Part shown: positions 1 through 10,204 of the stretch, one piece after another
How positions within the stretch are numbered: the first letter of the stretch is position 1
How the letters are laid out: the number at the start of each line of letters is the position of its first letter
NCBI GenBank assembly: GCA_949752735.1
Contig: OX457037.1
Location: 64,435,449 to 64,499,448 of the forward strand
Origin: Lumbricus terrestris
Taxonomy: Eukaryota > Annelida > Clitellata > Crassiclitellata > Lumbricidae
Length of the DNA stretch: 64,000 bases
Reading direction: 5' to 3'
The notes under the pieces: model-generated
What the model saw: only the letters and a program-made list of their open reading frames with translations
Database searches by the model: none
What the model was told of the DNA's origin: nothing
Position numbers and translations under genes: made by a program

Positions 1-305
1 ATCGTGCTAACAAACAAATAGAAAGAATGTGAACTAGACCTCTGAGTGAAACTACTCCACCCAACAGTTTTAAACTACTTGCTTATCTGCAGAGGGAGTG
101 TTTGGTTTTGTAGCGCACTTCTCAAAAGAAGGACTGATGGTTATTGATGTAAATCTGTGTTTAGACCTACACCAATTCGTGCAATATCACCACACCTTCC
201 ATTACCTCACATCGCATAATTAAGGCTATATGCTTAGAACAGAGCGATATAACCTTCACCATCACAGAGCAGAAACTAATAATAAATTATTAATAATTAT
301 TTCAG

Positions 306-742
306 ATGAGCATGAATGCAATTTTTGCTGGCCATAACTCGGCCTTTACTAAGTCAGCAGAGCACAATGGCACTTTGTCAGAACACAATGGCACATTGTC
401 TGAATCGCGGCCGTTTCCAGTTGCAACGTCGAACTATGCAAAGGCGGCTATTTTCTGGACGATATTCGTCGTCGGAGTCACCGGTAACCTCTTGGTCATC
501 GCAGTTGGAGTCATAGGTCACCGCAAGGACAAGAAAGGTGAGACTCTGGTGACACGGATGTTCATCTGCTGTCTGGCCGTCTCAGACCTCGGTCTGATGC
601 TGACTGCAACCTGGTCAAACGCCATGCTGGCCATTACTCCCAGCTGGGATTACGGACAGTTTTTCTGCAAATTTAGCAATCTCTGGACGTCTATGGCAGC
701 CAAATCATCCGTAACGATGATGTCGATAGTCGGTGTTGACAG
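306..742 (+). CDS. Class A (rhodopsin-like) GPCR, exon with N-terminus and TM1-TM3
   Basis: Encodes the extracellular N-terminus and first three membrane helices of a rhodopsin-family receptor. Seen: an ATG directly after a 3' splice site (TTTCAG ending at 305), so a 5'UTR intron is likely. Two tandem EHNGTLS heptads give possible N-glycosylation sites at N21 and N28. TM1 carries GN (G60-N61), TM2 has LAVSD (90-94, the conserved Asp), and C121 precedes TM3 where the disulfide Cys is expected. The exon ends at GAC-AG, followed by GTTAGA; the next exon starts A-TAT, so the split codons give the DRY motif (D145-R146-Y147). Reading on past the donor gives a quick stop near 761, which supports splicing. 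Such receptors couple an extracellular ligand to G proteins at the plasma membrane. The ligand cannot be told; a neuropeptide-type receptor is a guess. Confidence 0.85.
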
Positions 743-782
743 GTTAGACAGGAACTGTTAGTTGAATTTAAATATTCTATCT

Positions 783-861
783 CTTTTTTAATCTATCCTA
801 TCCCTGTCTGTCTCTGTCTGTCTCTGTCTCTCTGCCTGTGTGTGTGTGTGTGTGCGCGTGT
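783..861. repeat. CTGT/TG microsatellite in GPCR intron
   Basis: Imperfect (CTGT)n passing into (TG)n between the two GPCR exons. Simple-sequence repeat only. Confidence 0.9.
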
Positions 862-1168
862 CTATTCTTGCAATTACGCTATTGGTAGTTTCAGATTATG
901 CACCAATATTAAGAACTTCAATAAGGGCTTAACTGTTTGATTAGGCTGAACATTGTTGTCGAACATAAATTATTATTCATCGTCGGCCTTTAGACACGTA
1001 TGAAGCAGCGGTCAAGGTTTTGAACCGCTTTCGATAATAATTGTAAATCACGAGTATGTTTCATCAACTAATCGTCTGCTCCAAGAGACCAAGACCACCA
1101 AAACCTGGTGTTCGTTCATGGGAGTCTCAGACGCTATCACCGCTCAATATCTGTTAGGCGTTTTGTAG

Positions 1169-1487
1169 ATATCTTGGACTGAGTCAGCCTGGCACGATGA
1201 GCTTCTTCTCGACACGTACAGCCGCTCTACTGATCACCATAGTCTGGGTGGTTGTCATCTCTGTCTGCATACCAATGTTTCTTTGGTTCGATGTCGTTCG
1301 CTACGGTCCAACGTTCCAGCGGTGTACCACGACAGGAGTCAGCAGTCTCTCAATGTATATCTACACACTGACAGGACAAGTCCTTCTCTTCTACGTTCCT
1401 CTCACTGTGACGCTCGCATCGTACTTTGGAATCTGGTTCAAGATGTACTTCGCAAACAGAAAGGTCAGCAACCGTAGTCAGGGCTGA
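1169..1487 (+). CDS. Class A GPCR, exon with DRY tyrosine, TM4 and TM5
   Basis: Second exon of the receptor that starts at 306, after a 426-bp intron. The acceptor is TTTTGTAG (ends 1168). The first base completes Arg146, then Tyr147 follows, restoring DRY and an ICL2 reading YLGLSQPGTMSFFSTR. TM4 (about residues 160-180, rich in V/I/W) and TM5 (ending FGIWFKMYF) follow, with an ECL2 cysteine (RCTTTG) that could pair with C121. The frame closes at TGA 1485-1487. More likely the exon ends at AAG 1463 before a donor GTCAGC (phase 0), with TM6-TM7 on a later exon. I found no CWxP or NPxxY exon in this window, so the gene is either truncated here or continues through a long intron outside what I can recognise. 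Confidence 0.8.
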
Positions 1488-1984
1488 AAGAGGTTTGAAA
1501 AAGGAGCCGATCTGAGTTCTACGACTTTTCAATTTCTGCTGTATTTGACTAAATGTTGGTAATTATTGGTATCAAATTAATCAAATAATGCACGAAAATG
1601 TGATGAACGCATAGGACCTAGATCTTAAACACGCGACCCGGCTAAGACCCGGCAGTAAAGGTATACGTCGCGAAAATCAATGCCGAGTCGCAGAAACGGA
1701 TAGAACCGGTTCACTGTCAGCCTTGATTGTAGTGCACTAAACAGTGATTAGCATATTGCAATATTGAATATCTGTTACCGTCGATAATAGTAATAATAAT
1801 TATTGTTACAAGCCCTGTGTGGATGAAGTATGCAAGAACAATATACATGTAGGCCTACATGTAGATGATGTCGATTTTTCAGAGGAATTTATTAATGACC
1901 CAATTATGTGTTTTTTAAAGACAAGATAGATAACTGTCTGATCTTCAATAGAACGTAGGTTGATTATCCTATCAAGTTCTGATT
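1488..1984. other. No recognised feature downstream of GPCR exon
   Basis: AT-rich unique sequence with a TAGGCCTA-type palindrome near 1850. I see no exon with GPCR TM6/TM7 character and no repeat family I can name. Confidence 0.5.
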
Positions 1985-2075
1985 ACTCATTGTATTGTAT
2001 TGTATTGTATTGCATTGTATTTATAAATTTATAAAGCGCCTCTAACATTGCACACCAACCAGAGGTGCTCCCAGT
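1985..2075 (-). mobile_element. LINE 3' end with (TACAA)n tail, reverse orientation
   Basis: (TTGTA)n at 1991-2015 followed by ATTTATAAAGCGCCTC. Read on the minus strand this is a GCGCTTTATAAAT box plus (TACAA)n, the same tail as the LINE at 61.1-63.26 kb. A second degraded copy of the box lies at about 2284-2360. Confidence 0.55.
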
Positions 2076-2635
2076 ACGTTAGACCAAGAGAGAAAAATGT
2101 AGTCTTGAGACACCGAAAAAAGGCATTAGGCCCACCAGTTAAAATGGAGGAACGCGTTGAAGGAGGAAGGGGTGGGCTTGTCGTCGTTATTCCATTTTTA
2201 TATCGAGAATGGGTGCACTTCAATTCCAGTAGGCCAATTCCAATCGCCTATGAAAGTTGGATAAAAATGATATGTTGCCTCATCGTTGTATTTAATTGTA
2301 TGCTTTTGTATCTTTAAATTTGTTAAGCGCCTCTCTCATAGCACACCAGTGAGTGGCGCTATTATTGTCGATTATGTCTCGTCTGTGCTTTGCCTGTAAT
2401 TATCACAGGTAACACCATCAGGAGTGCAGAGCCACGACAACACCGCTTCTCGCAAGGTGGCGCGAATGTGTACCGTGATTGTCGCCGTATTTGTCGTCTG
2501 CGTTAAGTGGTTTGTTTGGTCATCTGAACAACGGCATTCATTTAAGTTTAAAATTATTCTTTAATTTATAACATGTTACTATTTTTCTTGACATCCTTAG
2601 GGCAGGTGGGTTATTATCATTAGTTTGTTGCGATT

Positions 2636-2871
2636 ATTTGTAGATAATGCGTTGTGTTGAAAATGATCTGTAATAATTATTATCCGTAGAAACACAATGA
2701 CATTAAATTTACTTATTTCTTGTTACTTTGTACAGATTTTCTGTAACTCGATATTTGGACGATGTGCTCACTTGAAAAACTCAAAAATTCAGACTTCAAC
2801 CATAACCAGTATTTCATAGGCATCACCGACCGACAACTAAGTCTACAGAAGCTTGGAAATCTTGAAGAACA
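2636..2871. repeat. Interspersed repeat, left part of a copy also present at 38.4 kb
   Basis: Shares blocks (for example TATATTTGGACGATG with one change, and AGCTTGGAAATCT) with 38400-38605. The foldback element at 2874-3860 is inserted in this copy and is absent from the 38.4-kb copy, which serves as the empty site. Family not recognised. Confidence 0.6.
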
Positions 2872-2873
2872 TA

Positions 2874-3860
2874 TAGGGTGTGTCGATAGGTCGTGAACGA
2901 TTTTGAATGCAGATAAATATATGTTATACACAAGATAATGTGGAAAGTTTTATACTGGCGGATAGGTTGTTCAAATGAGAATGTTACGCCAAAAAAATTT
3001 GATCAGTAGCTCCCTTATTCAAATTTTAGCGCCAATATACGTGACGTCATCAAATTCGTGCCAAGTAAACGTCCAGTTATATAGGCCGAAAACAATATTG
3101 CACGACCATCATTGTTAATCCACACATAATTAATAAATTAATACAAATAATCATTTAGTATTTAATAATGTTTCCTTTACTCTTTATTACAACCTCAAGT
3201 CGATTAGGCATCGAGCCAATTAGATTTTTCAGAGTTGTCAGAGGTATTGATGTCCATGCCTTACGAAGCCTACGTTTTAAGGTGTTCAATGTCTGGGGTT
3301 CGGGATCGGCATAAACAAAAATATCAATGGCTACATCTCACTGGGGGACTGACCGCCTAATTCGCCGGATTTGTCACCAATAGAAAATGTTTGGAGTATT
3401 ATGGCGGCAACTGTTTATGCCGATCCCGAACCCCAGACATTGAACACCTTAAAACGTCGGCTTCGTAAAGCATGGACATCGATACCTCTGACAACTCTGA
3501 AAAATCTAATTGGTTCGATGCCTAATCGACTTGAGGCTGTAATAAAGAGTAAAGGAAACATTATTAAATGCTAAATGATAATTTATATTACCGTAATTAA
3601 TTAATTATGTGTGGATTAACAATGATGGTCGTGCAATATTGTTTTCGGCCTATATAACTGGACGTTTACTTGGCACGAATTTGATGACGTCACGGATATT
3701 GGCGCTAAAATTTGAATAAGTGAGCTAGTGATCAAATTTTTTTGGCGTAACATTCTCATTTGAACAACCTATCCGCCAGTATACAACTTTCCACATTATC
3801 TTGTGTATAACATATATTTATCTGCATTCAAAATCGTTCACGACCTATCGAGACACCCTA
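2874..3860. mobile_element. Tc1/mariner-derived foldback (palindromic) element
   Basis: Begins TAGGGTGTGTCGATAGG and ends with its inverted complement (CCTATCGAGACACCCTA), flanked by TA (2872-2873 and 3861-3862), the Tc1/mariner target duplication. The arms are not just terminal repeats. Each arm of about 440 bp contains the 3' part of a Tc1-type transposase gene, one on each strand (roughly 3165-3315 minus and 3417-3575 plus), around a unique centre of about 100 bp. The element is therefore an inverted duplication of one transposon end. It is non-autonomous, since the N-terminal and DDE core parts of the transposase are missing. Confidence 0.85.
3371..3574 (+). pseudogene. Tc1-type transposase C-terminal fragment
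   Basis: The frame reads SPIENVW followed by LNTLKRRLRKAW and LIGSMPNRLEAVIKSKG. This is the classic C-terminal end of Tc1 transposases, where the (N/S)PIENxW motif lies near the third catalytic acid. Only about 65 residues remain and there is no DDE core or DNA-binding domain. It lies in the right arm of the foldback element; the left arm holds an inverted partial copy. Confidence 0.85.
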
Positions 3861-3884
3861 TAATTTTGGTTCACTGACATTTGA

Positions 3885-3975
3885 ACGGACGACAAAAGAA
3901 CGTGCGACACTAGAACGGTGACAGTAGAACGGTGTAGGCCTATTAGATGACCGCTGAGACTATGACCGGTGGACA
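3885..3975. repeat. Short degenerate repeat, GACANTAGAACGGT-like units
   Basis: About four loosely repeated units containing GAACG and GACA. They resemble in style, though not in exact sequence, the palindromic arrays at 28.3, 32.5, 35.2 and 37.7 kb. Weak evidence. Confidence 0.35.
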
Positions 3976-4491
3976 AATAATTATTGATCGGCAAAGTTCT
4001 TAAAATTTCAAAGCAATCGAACATTCACTGTCTTATACATGTAGATTCAATGTCTAGTTGTGACAGAAATGGCAGTTGGGGGCAAACACAAAATAATTTC
4101 TGCGTTCTGTAGCTGGCGACTGCACGTGTACCCGTGAGTTTAGGCCAATAATTATTCTCAGTAATTCTTTGTCTCACATGTAAAAGTAAGACTTTGTCAG
4201 TTATGTTAAAATTTAACAGTAGCCTATGCCGCATAAGTAACACTTTGTATAGCTTTTCTCTAATGTTCAGTATCATTAAAGCAACGCCGCGCTCAAAGTA
4301 GGCCTACCCAAAATAGGCTATGCGGTTTCCCGATTAAAATTATAGGCCTACCCCAGCAACAAGTATCATAACTCCGTCAAAACTATTCGTATTTTACTGA
4401 AATATTTTAAACAACAGCGTTAGCCATATAATCACCTAATCCTAACGCCGATTAAAAATTTTCGCGAGTTTGTCAAGTTTATGACCGTTAA
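3976..4491. other. No recognised feature
   Basis: AT-rich unique sequence with several TAGGCCTA motifs. The longest open frame (4025-4276, minus) has no recognisable domain. Confidence 0.45.
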
Positions 4492-4789
4492 CATGGGCGG
4501 AGTTTGGTTTCCGTTTTTGGGGAGGCTAAACACTTGGACCAGAAGATGCGGCGCCGAAAATTTTTAGTTTCGGCCGGAAAAAGTTGATGACTTTTTTTAG
4601 TCGTCAAGTCCAAATCTCATGAAAATGGCTATGTATTTCCCGGCCGAAAAAGTTGATGACCTTTTTCAGTCATCAGTTGGAAGTGCTTGGGGGGCTAAAC
4701 CCAAAAAAAGACCATTTACACGATCAAAAACATGACTATGGGGCTTCTTAGGGCTTTGCCCCCCTAGTCCCTGATAAACTCCGCCCATG
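4492..4789. mobile_element. Non-autonomous hAT element (MITE), 298 bp
   Basis: Terminal inverted repeats CATGGGCGGAGTTT / AAACTCCGCCCATG with a perfect 8-bp target duplication ACCGTTAA (4484-4491 and 4790-4797). An 8-bp TSD with short TIRs is the hAT signature. The interior is non-coding, with internal direct repeats containing AAAGTTGATGACTTTTT. It is inserted in a LINE remnant. Confidence 0.9.
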
Positions 4790-4991
4790 ACCGTTAATCG
4801 TGCATCATCTTTTGATGAACTTTCGTTTTCCCACTTGCAACTGCATGACCTAACCTGGATGGACAACATCAAAGAAGATCTGAGAGAGAAGGGCACCAGC
4901 TTGGCCGAGATCGGAGAAACCATCAGAAGCAGAGAAGTTTGGAGGAAATTCATACAGGCCTCATCGTCATATCGATGACGGAGGAGAAGAT
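4790..4991 (+). pseudogene. LINE-derived tail: end of a retrotransposon ORF
   Basis: The frame reads WMDNIKEDLREKG and later EVWRKFIQASS, then a stop. This resembles the extreme C-terminus seen in many invertebrate non-LTR retrotransposon ORFs (WxDNIxxDL ... WRxxI). It is cut on the left by the hAT MITE and runs on the right straight into (GAA)n, which is probably the expanded 3' tail of the LINE. Confidence 0.5.
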
Positions 4992-5201
4992 AGAAGAAGA
5001 AGAAGAAGAAGAAGAAGAAGAAGAAGAAGAAGAAGAAGAAGAAGAAGAAGAAGAAGAAGAAGAAGAAGAAGAAGAAGAAGAAGAAGAAGAAGAAGAAGAA
5101 GAAGAAGAAGAAGAAGAAGAAGAAGAAGAAGAAGAAGAAGAAGAAGAAGAAGAAGAAGAAGAAGAAGAAGAAGAAGAAGAAGAAGAAGAAGAAGAAGAAG
5201 A
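4992..5201. repeat. (GAA)n microsatellite, about 70 units
   Basis: Nearly pure AGA/GAA triplet repeat of about 210 bp, polypurine on the plus strand. Open frames through it (poly-Glu, poly-Ser) are artefacts of the repeat. It starts right after the LINE-like C-terminal codons. Confidence 0.98.
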
Positions 5202-5404
5202 CCTAACTAGTCTAAAAAACAGTTGCAAAAATTAATCACTTGTTTCAATGAGTGAGGTAGCCGTGTGAGCAGTGCGCCTTTAACGCAATTCACTTTTAAT
5301 TAAATATGTTTATGCCTATAGGGAAATGAAAATCTATGCAACGCCTCACAAACTTTTGAGCCTTCTAGAGGCCGAGAAAGTTTAATTTTTCATTGGGTAG
5401 GCCT

Positions 5405-5640
5405 ATCTAGGCCTATCCTGATTCATCCTCTTCTCATCACATCCCTCGTCATTTCAATTCTAAACATCACCCACCTTTGCCGTCTATCTATCTGCCTGCC
5501 TGACTCTCCGGACTTGACCAGCTGCCTACCAATTTTGTTTTGATTGGGCGCCTGTGAATAAGCTGGTTCCCGCGACTTGGCTTTTGTGGGCGCTGTAGAA
5601 GTCTCGAGATTACGATTACTATTACGATTATATTAATTAT
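5405..5640. repeat. Interspersed repeat, inverted partner at 43.46-43.69 kb
   Basis: Most of this block matches the reverse complement of 43460-43690, including GAATAAGCTGGTTCCCGCGA and CTTTTGTGGGCGCT. No coding or transposon hallmark was recognised. Confidence 0.7.
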
Positions 5641-5890
5641 TAGTAGTATTAGGCCTAATTTTAATTATATAATGGTATTTGGCAGATTAGATTTGATAAA
5701 TATGATGCAATAATATTGAAAAATCCAAAAGACTGATTCATCTTGGAATTCGTCGTACATGTACAATTGTACATTAGTAGCGTAATCACCAGCTTCTCAA
5801 AATTATATATAACCTACGATATATCTTGAATTGAGAGAAAATAATATGAGAGATGTGCTCAGTCATCCGTCGGATGAGGCAGAGTTCAAT

Positions 5891-6081
5891 TTAAGCCAAC
5901 CATCGATTACTCCTGTCTATGTTGTTGCAAAGGCTTGTTGTACATGACCAGAGGCATGTTTTAGAGACCGACTCATCAATCTGGTTGTAATCCACTAAGC
6001 AGAGGTTGGGATAATTAGCCACAGTTCTGTTATGAGCACAGAATCTCGATATTCCGAAGACGCGAAATCGCTGCTGTCCAC
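5891..6081 (-). CDS. Ly6/uPAR-like secreted protein, last exon
   Basis: Minus-strand exon after acceptor GCATTTAG (ends 6082), carrying the second half of a three-finger (Ly6/uPAR) domain: FCAHNRT, LCLVDYN, KTCLWSCTTSLCNN, then a stop ten residues later. The CxxxC...LCNN ending, with Asn after the last Cys, is diagnostic of Ly6/uPAR folds. The frame is phase 1, matching the exon at 8934-9059. With the candidate signal exon (9261-9327) the joined frame is 127 residues, usual for the family. There is no hydrophobic tail after LCNN, so a secreted rather than GPI-anchored product is inferred. The intron before it is about 2.85 kb and holds two transposons. Function in this animal is unknown. Confidence 0.75.
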
Positions 6082-6091
6082 CTAAATGCAT

Positions 6092-6865
6092 GCGGGAAAA
6101 AAACGGTTACCATTTTTAGATGCATTTTTAAACGCGCTTCAACACATAACAATGCTTTTCTGAATAGTAAACCCTTTAAGTTAGCCTATGTGAAAATGAA
6201 CACGCACAGAAGCACCTTATTAATTAAGATGGACTATAACCAGGCAAATGGAAAGTTTAGAAACCACATGGCGAGCACTAGTGTAGGCTATAGTGCTAAC
6301 AGTGAAAGAAGGCGAAACTGCAAACTGTCTGACGAACACAAATAACTGACTGTTCTTCTCGCAGATGATGCAGCTTGCAGCTATCTGGTCTCGAATCACA
6401 TATTTAAAAAAAATATCGTCGCCCTAAACTTTAAGATCCTAAGAAAATTCTACCTCTCACTTCCCGTCATAGACTCATATTCCTTCTGAGCTTCTATTTA
6501 AGCCGTAGTCGGATTTTAAAGGTGAGATGAAGTAACGTTCAAGAGTTAAATTATACAGCACCTTATTCTGTAGCCTATACTGAATTCTTCTAGGCTTGAA
6601 TTTAACGGTTTTATTTTATTCGCAACTGCTGCAGAGCTAGCGACTTCTAATGGTGAGAACATTTTCGAAATTTCATATTAGAGACAGTAAAATATTCAAA
6701 TAGAAACCTGAAAATATCAAAATGGGACATCAAGTAATAATGCGAGAAGGCCAGAGTGACAGAGCAGTAAGTTTATCTAATCTAGGCCCTCTTAATATCA
6801 AGGTTTCTGGAGGGACAAACGAATTCGTCCCACGGGTCTCATAAGGGTGGTACCGTGGTTGCGCC
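6092..6865. other. Intron of the minus-strand Ly6-like gene, no feature
   Basis: AT-rich sequence between exons with no recognisable coding or repeat structure. Confidence 0.45.
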
Positions 6866-7023
6866 CAGTGGCGTAGGCAAGGGGGGTTTCGGGGGAAACC
6901 CCCCCCATTGGCTCCGGAAAAAGGGTTTTTAAGGTTATTTTTCTATTTAAGTAGAAAAAATAGCAAAAAACAGGGTTTTCGGCCATCAACCCCCCCCATG
7001 AAAAATTTCTGGCTACGCCACTG
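6866..7023. mobile_element. hAT MITE, CAGTGGCGTAG type, 158 bp
   Basis: TIRs CAGTGGCGTAG / CTACGCCACTG with a perfect 8-bp duplication GTTGCGCC (6858-6865 and 7024-7031). Related in its termini to the elements at 33597, 33943 and 38130. Intronic. Confidence 0.93.
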
Positions 7024-7031
7024 GTTGCGCC

Positions 7032-7725
7032 TATGATGTGAACCTGCCAAATAAACACTGATTGTTTTCAGTAGCCTATGTGACCGATGGCCGTAGATAT
7101 CACATAAAAAATTGAGAATGGGAGTGTTCCTGGAATTGGACAAAGATGTCTTAGAATAGCGTCAAAATGCTTTTTACTGCACTGAAATTAACAATTGTTT
7201 GGAAAACTTAAATTTGAATGAGAATCAAAATTATTTGTGAAGTAGGCCTATAAATTGGAATTATATATCCAATGTCCATAGCAGTAAAATTCAAGGAAAC
7301 GGAATGAACTATGAATTAGAGTCTATTTTCAGAAGAAAACTATATCACTACTCTTAATTTGCCGAAGTAGCCTATTTGTCTAAATAAAACCTGTGCTGTA
7401 CAATAATATCATTGCGGTGCCGTAAGTAGACGGGAGAAGAGCGTTAGAGGAAGGGATGGTATGGGAAACGAAAATGGGAGAGGTAGGCAATTGTGTGGCG
7501 AAGAGCGGGCGAGGCAGGCGGTAGGGATATCGGAGTTGGAGGTGGATGGGTATAAGAAATGGAAGGAGGGGAAAGAGGGGAGTAGAGATAATGGGGCAAA
7601 GGAAGAGGAATGCATTGATATTAAATTTGCCGAGTTTCTATCACCATTTGTGCATTTCTGCTCGTTAGTAACCTATAATTATGATAGGACCTATCCTCAT
7701 CGAATGAATTTACATAAGACTACTA
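7032..7725. other. Intron sequence, no recognised feature
   Basis: Unique sequence; the stretch at about 7430-7615 is purine-rich, which explains its long open frames. No domain seen. Confidence 0.4.
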
Positions 7726-8889
7726 CAGGGTGCGCCAAAAAAAGACCGCCGTAGGTTTGTGCCAATAATATTTTTACCAAAAGTAAGAATTTTCAAATGA
7801 AATTTTATAGGCTTATAGACAATTCATATTTACACATTATGACCAGATTTCATCAAAATATTTCAAACAGAACAAAAGTTACATCACTTTTACTGAGGTC
7901 ACCCATCGTTTTTTGACGATTCAAAAACGTGACGCAAAAAAAATTAACAAAAATTCAATCTAATTATTCTGGCCAATATCTTGGCCAAAAGTAAGAATAT
8001 CGAAATGTAATTTTACAGGCTTAAAGACAATTCATATCTGCACATGGGGGTCAGATTTCATCAAAATATTTCAAACAGAACAAAAGCTATACCACTTTTA
8101 GGGAGGTCACCCACAGATTTTTGACGATTCAAAAACGAAACGCAACAAAAAAGTAACAAAAACACTAATTTTTTCTCATCTCAAATAATTGGTATCATAT
8201 AGCCTTGATAATGCCAGGTGATCATTATTATTACTATTTAAAAAGAAACAGGGTACCAGCGTAGCTGCGCGTCACTGAGAAGTCACTTAGCAAGATGACA
8301 ATCAAATTGGTAAATAAGGAATCTGTCAAATTAATCAACAATTCCATCAAGAACTTTGCAAAGAGACTCTAAAAAGTTTTGACACGGGTGGTGGGCACAA
8401 TGAACACAAGTTGTGAAGCACTACCAAGTTCATCTGACAAAGTTATTTGAGATGAGACTTAATAAAATCGTATTTTTTAACTTTTTGTTGTGTTTCGTTT
8501 TTGAATCGTCAAAAACGGAGGGTGACCTCCCTAAAAGTGGTATAGCTTTTGTTCTGTTTGAAATATTTTGATGAAATCTGGCCATCATGTGCAGATATGA
8601 ATTATTGTCTTTACGCCTGTAAAATTTAATTTCGAAATTCTTACTTTTGGCCAAGATATTGGCCAAAAACCTAATTTTTGTTGCGCTTCGTTTTTGGATC
8701 GTCAAAAAACGGCGGGTAACCTCACTAAAAGTGATGCAACTTTTGTTCCGTTTGAAGTATTTTGATGAAATCTGGTCATAATGTGTAAATATGAATTGTC
8801 TATAAGCCTATAAAATTTCATTTGGAAATTCTTACTTTTGGTAAAAATATTGGCAAAAAACCTAGGGGGGTCTTTTTTGGCGCACCTTG
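7726..8889. mobile_element. Mariner-like foldback element with doubled arms
   Basis: Ends CAGGGTGCGCCAAAAAA and TTTTTTGGCGCACCTTG, bounded by TA on each side (7724-7725, 8890-8891), fitting Tc1/mariner-type insertion. The inverted arms are about 440 bp, and each arm is itself two tandem ~220-bp units sharing TCATCAAAATATTTCAAACA and GACGATTCAAAAACG. There is no transposase reading frame. A solo arm lies at 10205-10352. It sits in the intron of the Ly6-like gene, about 45 bp from the exon ending at 8934. Confidence 0.85.
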
Positions 8890-8933
8890 TATATAGACAT
8901 TCTAGTGAAATGATCAGGAAATGTATATCCTAC

Positions 8934-9059
8934 ATTTCGGAATAATATAATGAATCAGTGAACCGCAGTGCTGGTAATCAGGACAGTCTTCAGTTAGTAG
9001 ATTGAGTCCTCTGTAGCAAAGATCTGTCGTGGATTCGTTACAGTTGTAGCACTGAATAG
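8934..9059 (-). CDS. Ly6/uPAR-like secreted protein, middle exon
   Basis: 126-nt minus-strand exon between acceptor AATCGTAG and donor GTAGGA, phase 1 at both ends. It reads IQCYNCNE, LCYRG, EDC and QHC: the first-finger CxxC of the Ly6/uPAR fold plus the next cysteines. It aligns well with the plus-strand exon at 26112-26249 (CYQC, ACYRG, EEC, YC). Joining to 6081-5891 forms a Cys codon across the splice. No ATG is needed here because the signal peptide lies on an upstream exon. Confidence 0.75.
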
Positions 9060-9260
9060 CTACGATTAAATAAAAACATAAAAGTCATCAGATATCGCCA
9101 GACAGATAAAGTGATTCAGTTTTTCATTCATCAATTTGAAGATTTTAGATAGAGGCTTTGTTCGCAGATGTTTAGATCCTTATCAGGCTATCAGATATTG
9201 CAATTTCCGTTGCATAGACCTTGTAGCAATACGTGAAAGCTACTTATAATGATCGTTAAC

Positions 9261-9327
9261 GTAGCAAACGCAGACAATACCAGATGAATACGAGCCAAAT
9301 TTTATGACTAAGAACACACAAGTGCAT
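9261..9327 (-). CDS. Candidate signal-peptide exon of the minus-strand Ly6-like gene
   Basis: An ATG at 9327 opens a 22-codon hydrophobic frame (starts MHLCVLSHKIW, then LVFIWYCLRLL) ending phase 1 before GTTAAC. That is the right phase and distance for the exon at 9059. The donor is weak, and a different upstream exon is possible, so this is only a proposal. Confidence 0.35.
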
Positions 9328-10204
9328 TTTATGTTCCACTGAAAACTTTCACACTGCCATGCGAGAGCTAGAAAGCATGCTTAGCATGCATAATTTGCAA
9401 ATAGCACACTTCTAGAAGCCGGCAATTTGCTTCAAGTCGGGGATTCTGCCGGAACAAAGTGCATCGCTTATGGTGTGGGCAAATCATCCATGGATAGTAT
9501 CGAGTACTGCGCCAAAGTAATCACCCCTTTTTCTACCAGGAAAAATAAGCTGCATGGACGGCAGGAGCATTCGCGACATTTGCCTTTTTCCAGCCATAAT
9601 CATGTCCAAGTTGGTGTTGCGTATTAATTTAAAAAAATTAAATTGGTTTCTTATTTTGGCCGAAATTTGCAAGATGCCAAACTGTCTTCTGGTTACTGTG
9701 CTGTGTCTATGAAAATTCATTACAGTCATCTATGGAATACACTATGATTCATGGTCATAGGCTTAATCTTAGCCATTAGGCGGAAGTGGGAGTAGAAATG
9801 GAGTGGGCATTTTCATCAGGGACGACATTAGGTTCAGCTTTGCCAGTGTCTCTTTGGAGGATTAATCTGCGTTGTTCCTCCTGCCATCATGCCCGCATTA
9901 AGGATTTAAGGCACGTGCTAAGGGTGCTGCAGGACCCGGGCCCGCAGTTCTGATGGGCCCGCATTTTCGGAAATGATGAAAGTTCTTAGCGAGAGTGTTG
10001 CATTGTTAATAATTACGAAGTTATTGTCGACGAAATTTTGCCAAACTTTACACACATCATATTTATTAGCTCAAACTAACAGTACTGTTTATGAATTGAT
10101 CGAACTCTCAGGAACCTTGTACTATAATTGTAATTATATCTTTGGAAGTAACCTATGACCTTTTAACAGTGATGCTATAGAGAAAATAGGCTTCGCAAGT
10201 CGAT
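9328..10204. other. No recognised feature upstream of the Ly6-like gene
   Basis: Possible promoter region by position only. Open frames here (9427-9627, 9484-9729, 9973-10158) show no domain. Confidence 0.35.

Noticed and set aside
4939..5235. Poly-glutamate or poly-serine protein
   Set aside because: Translation of a (GAA)n microsatellite.
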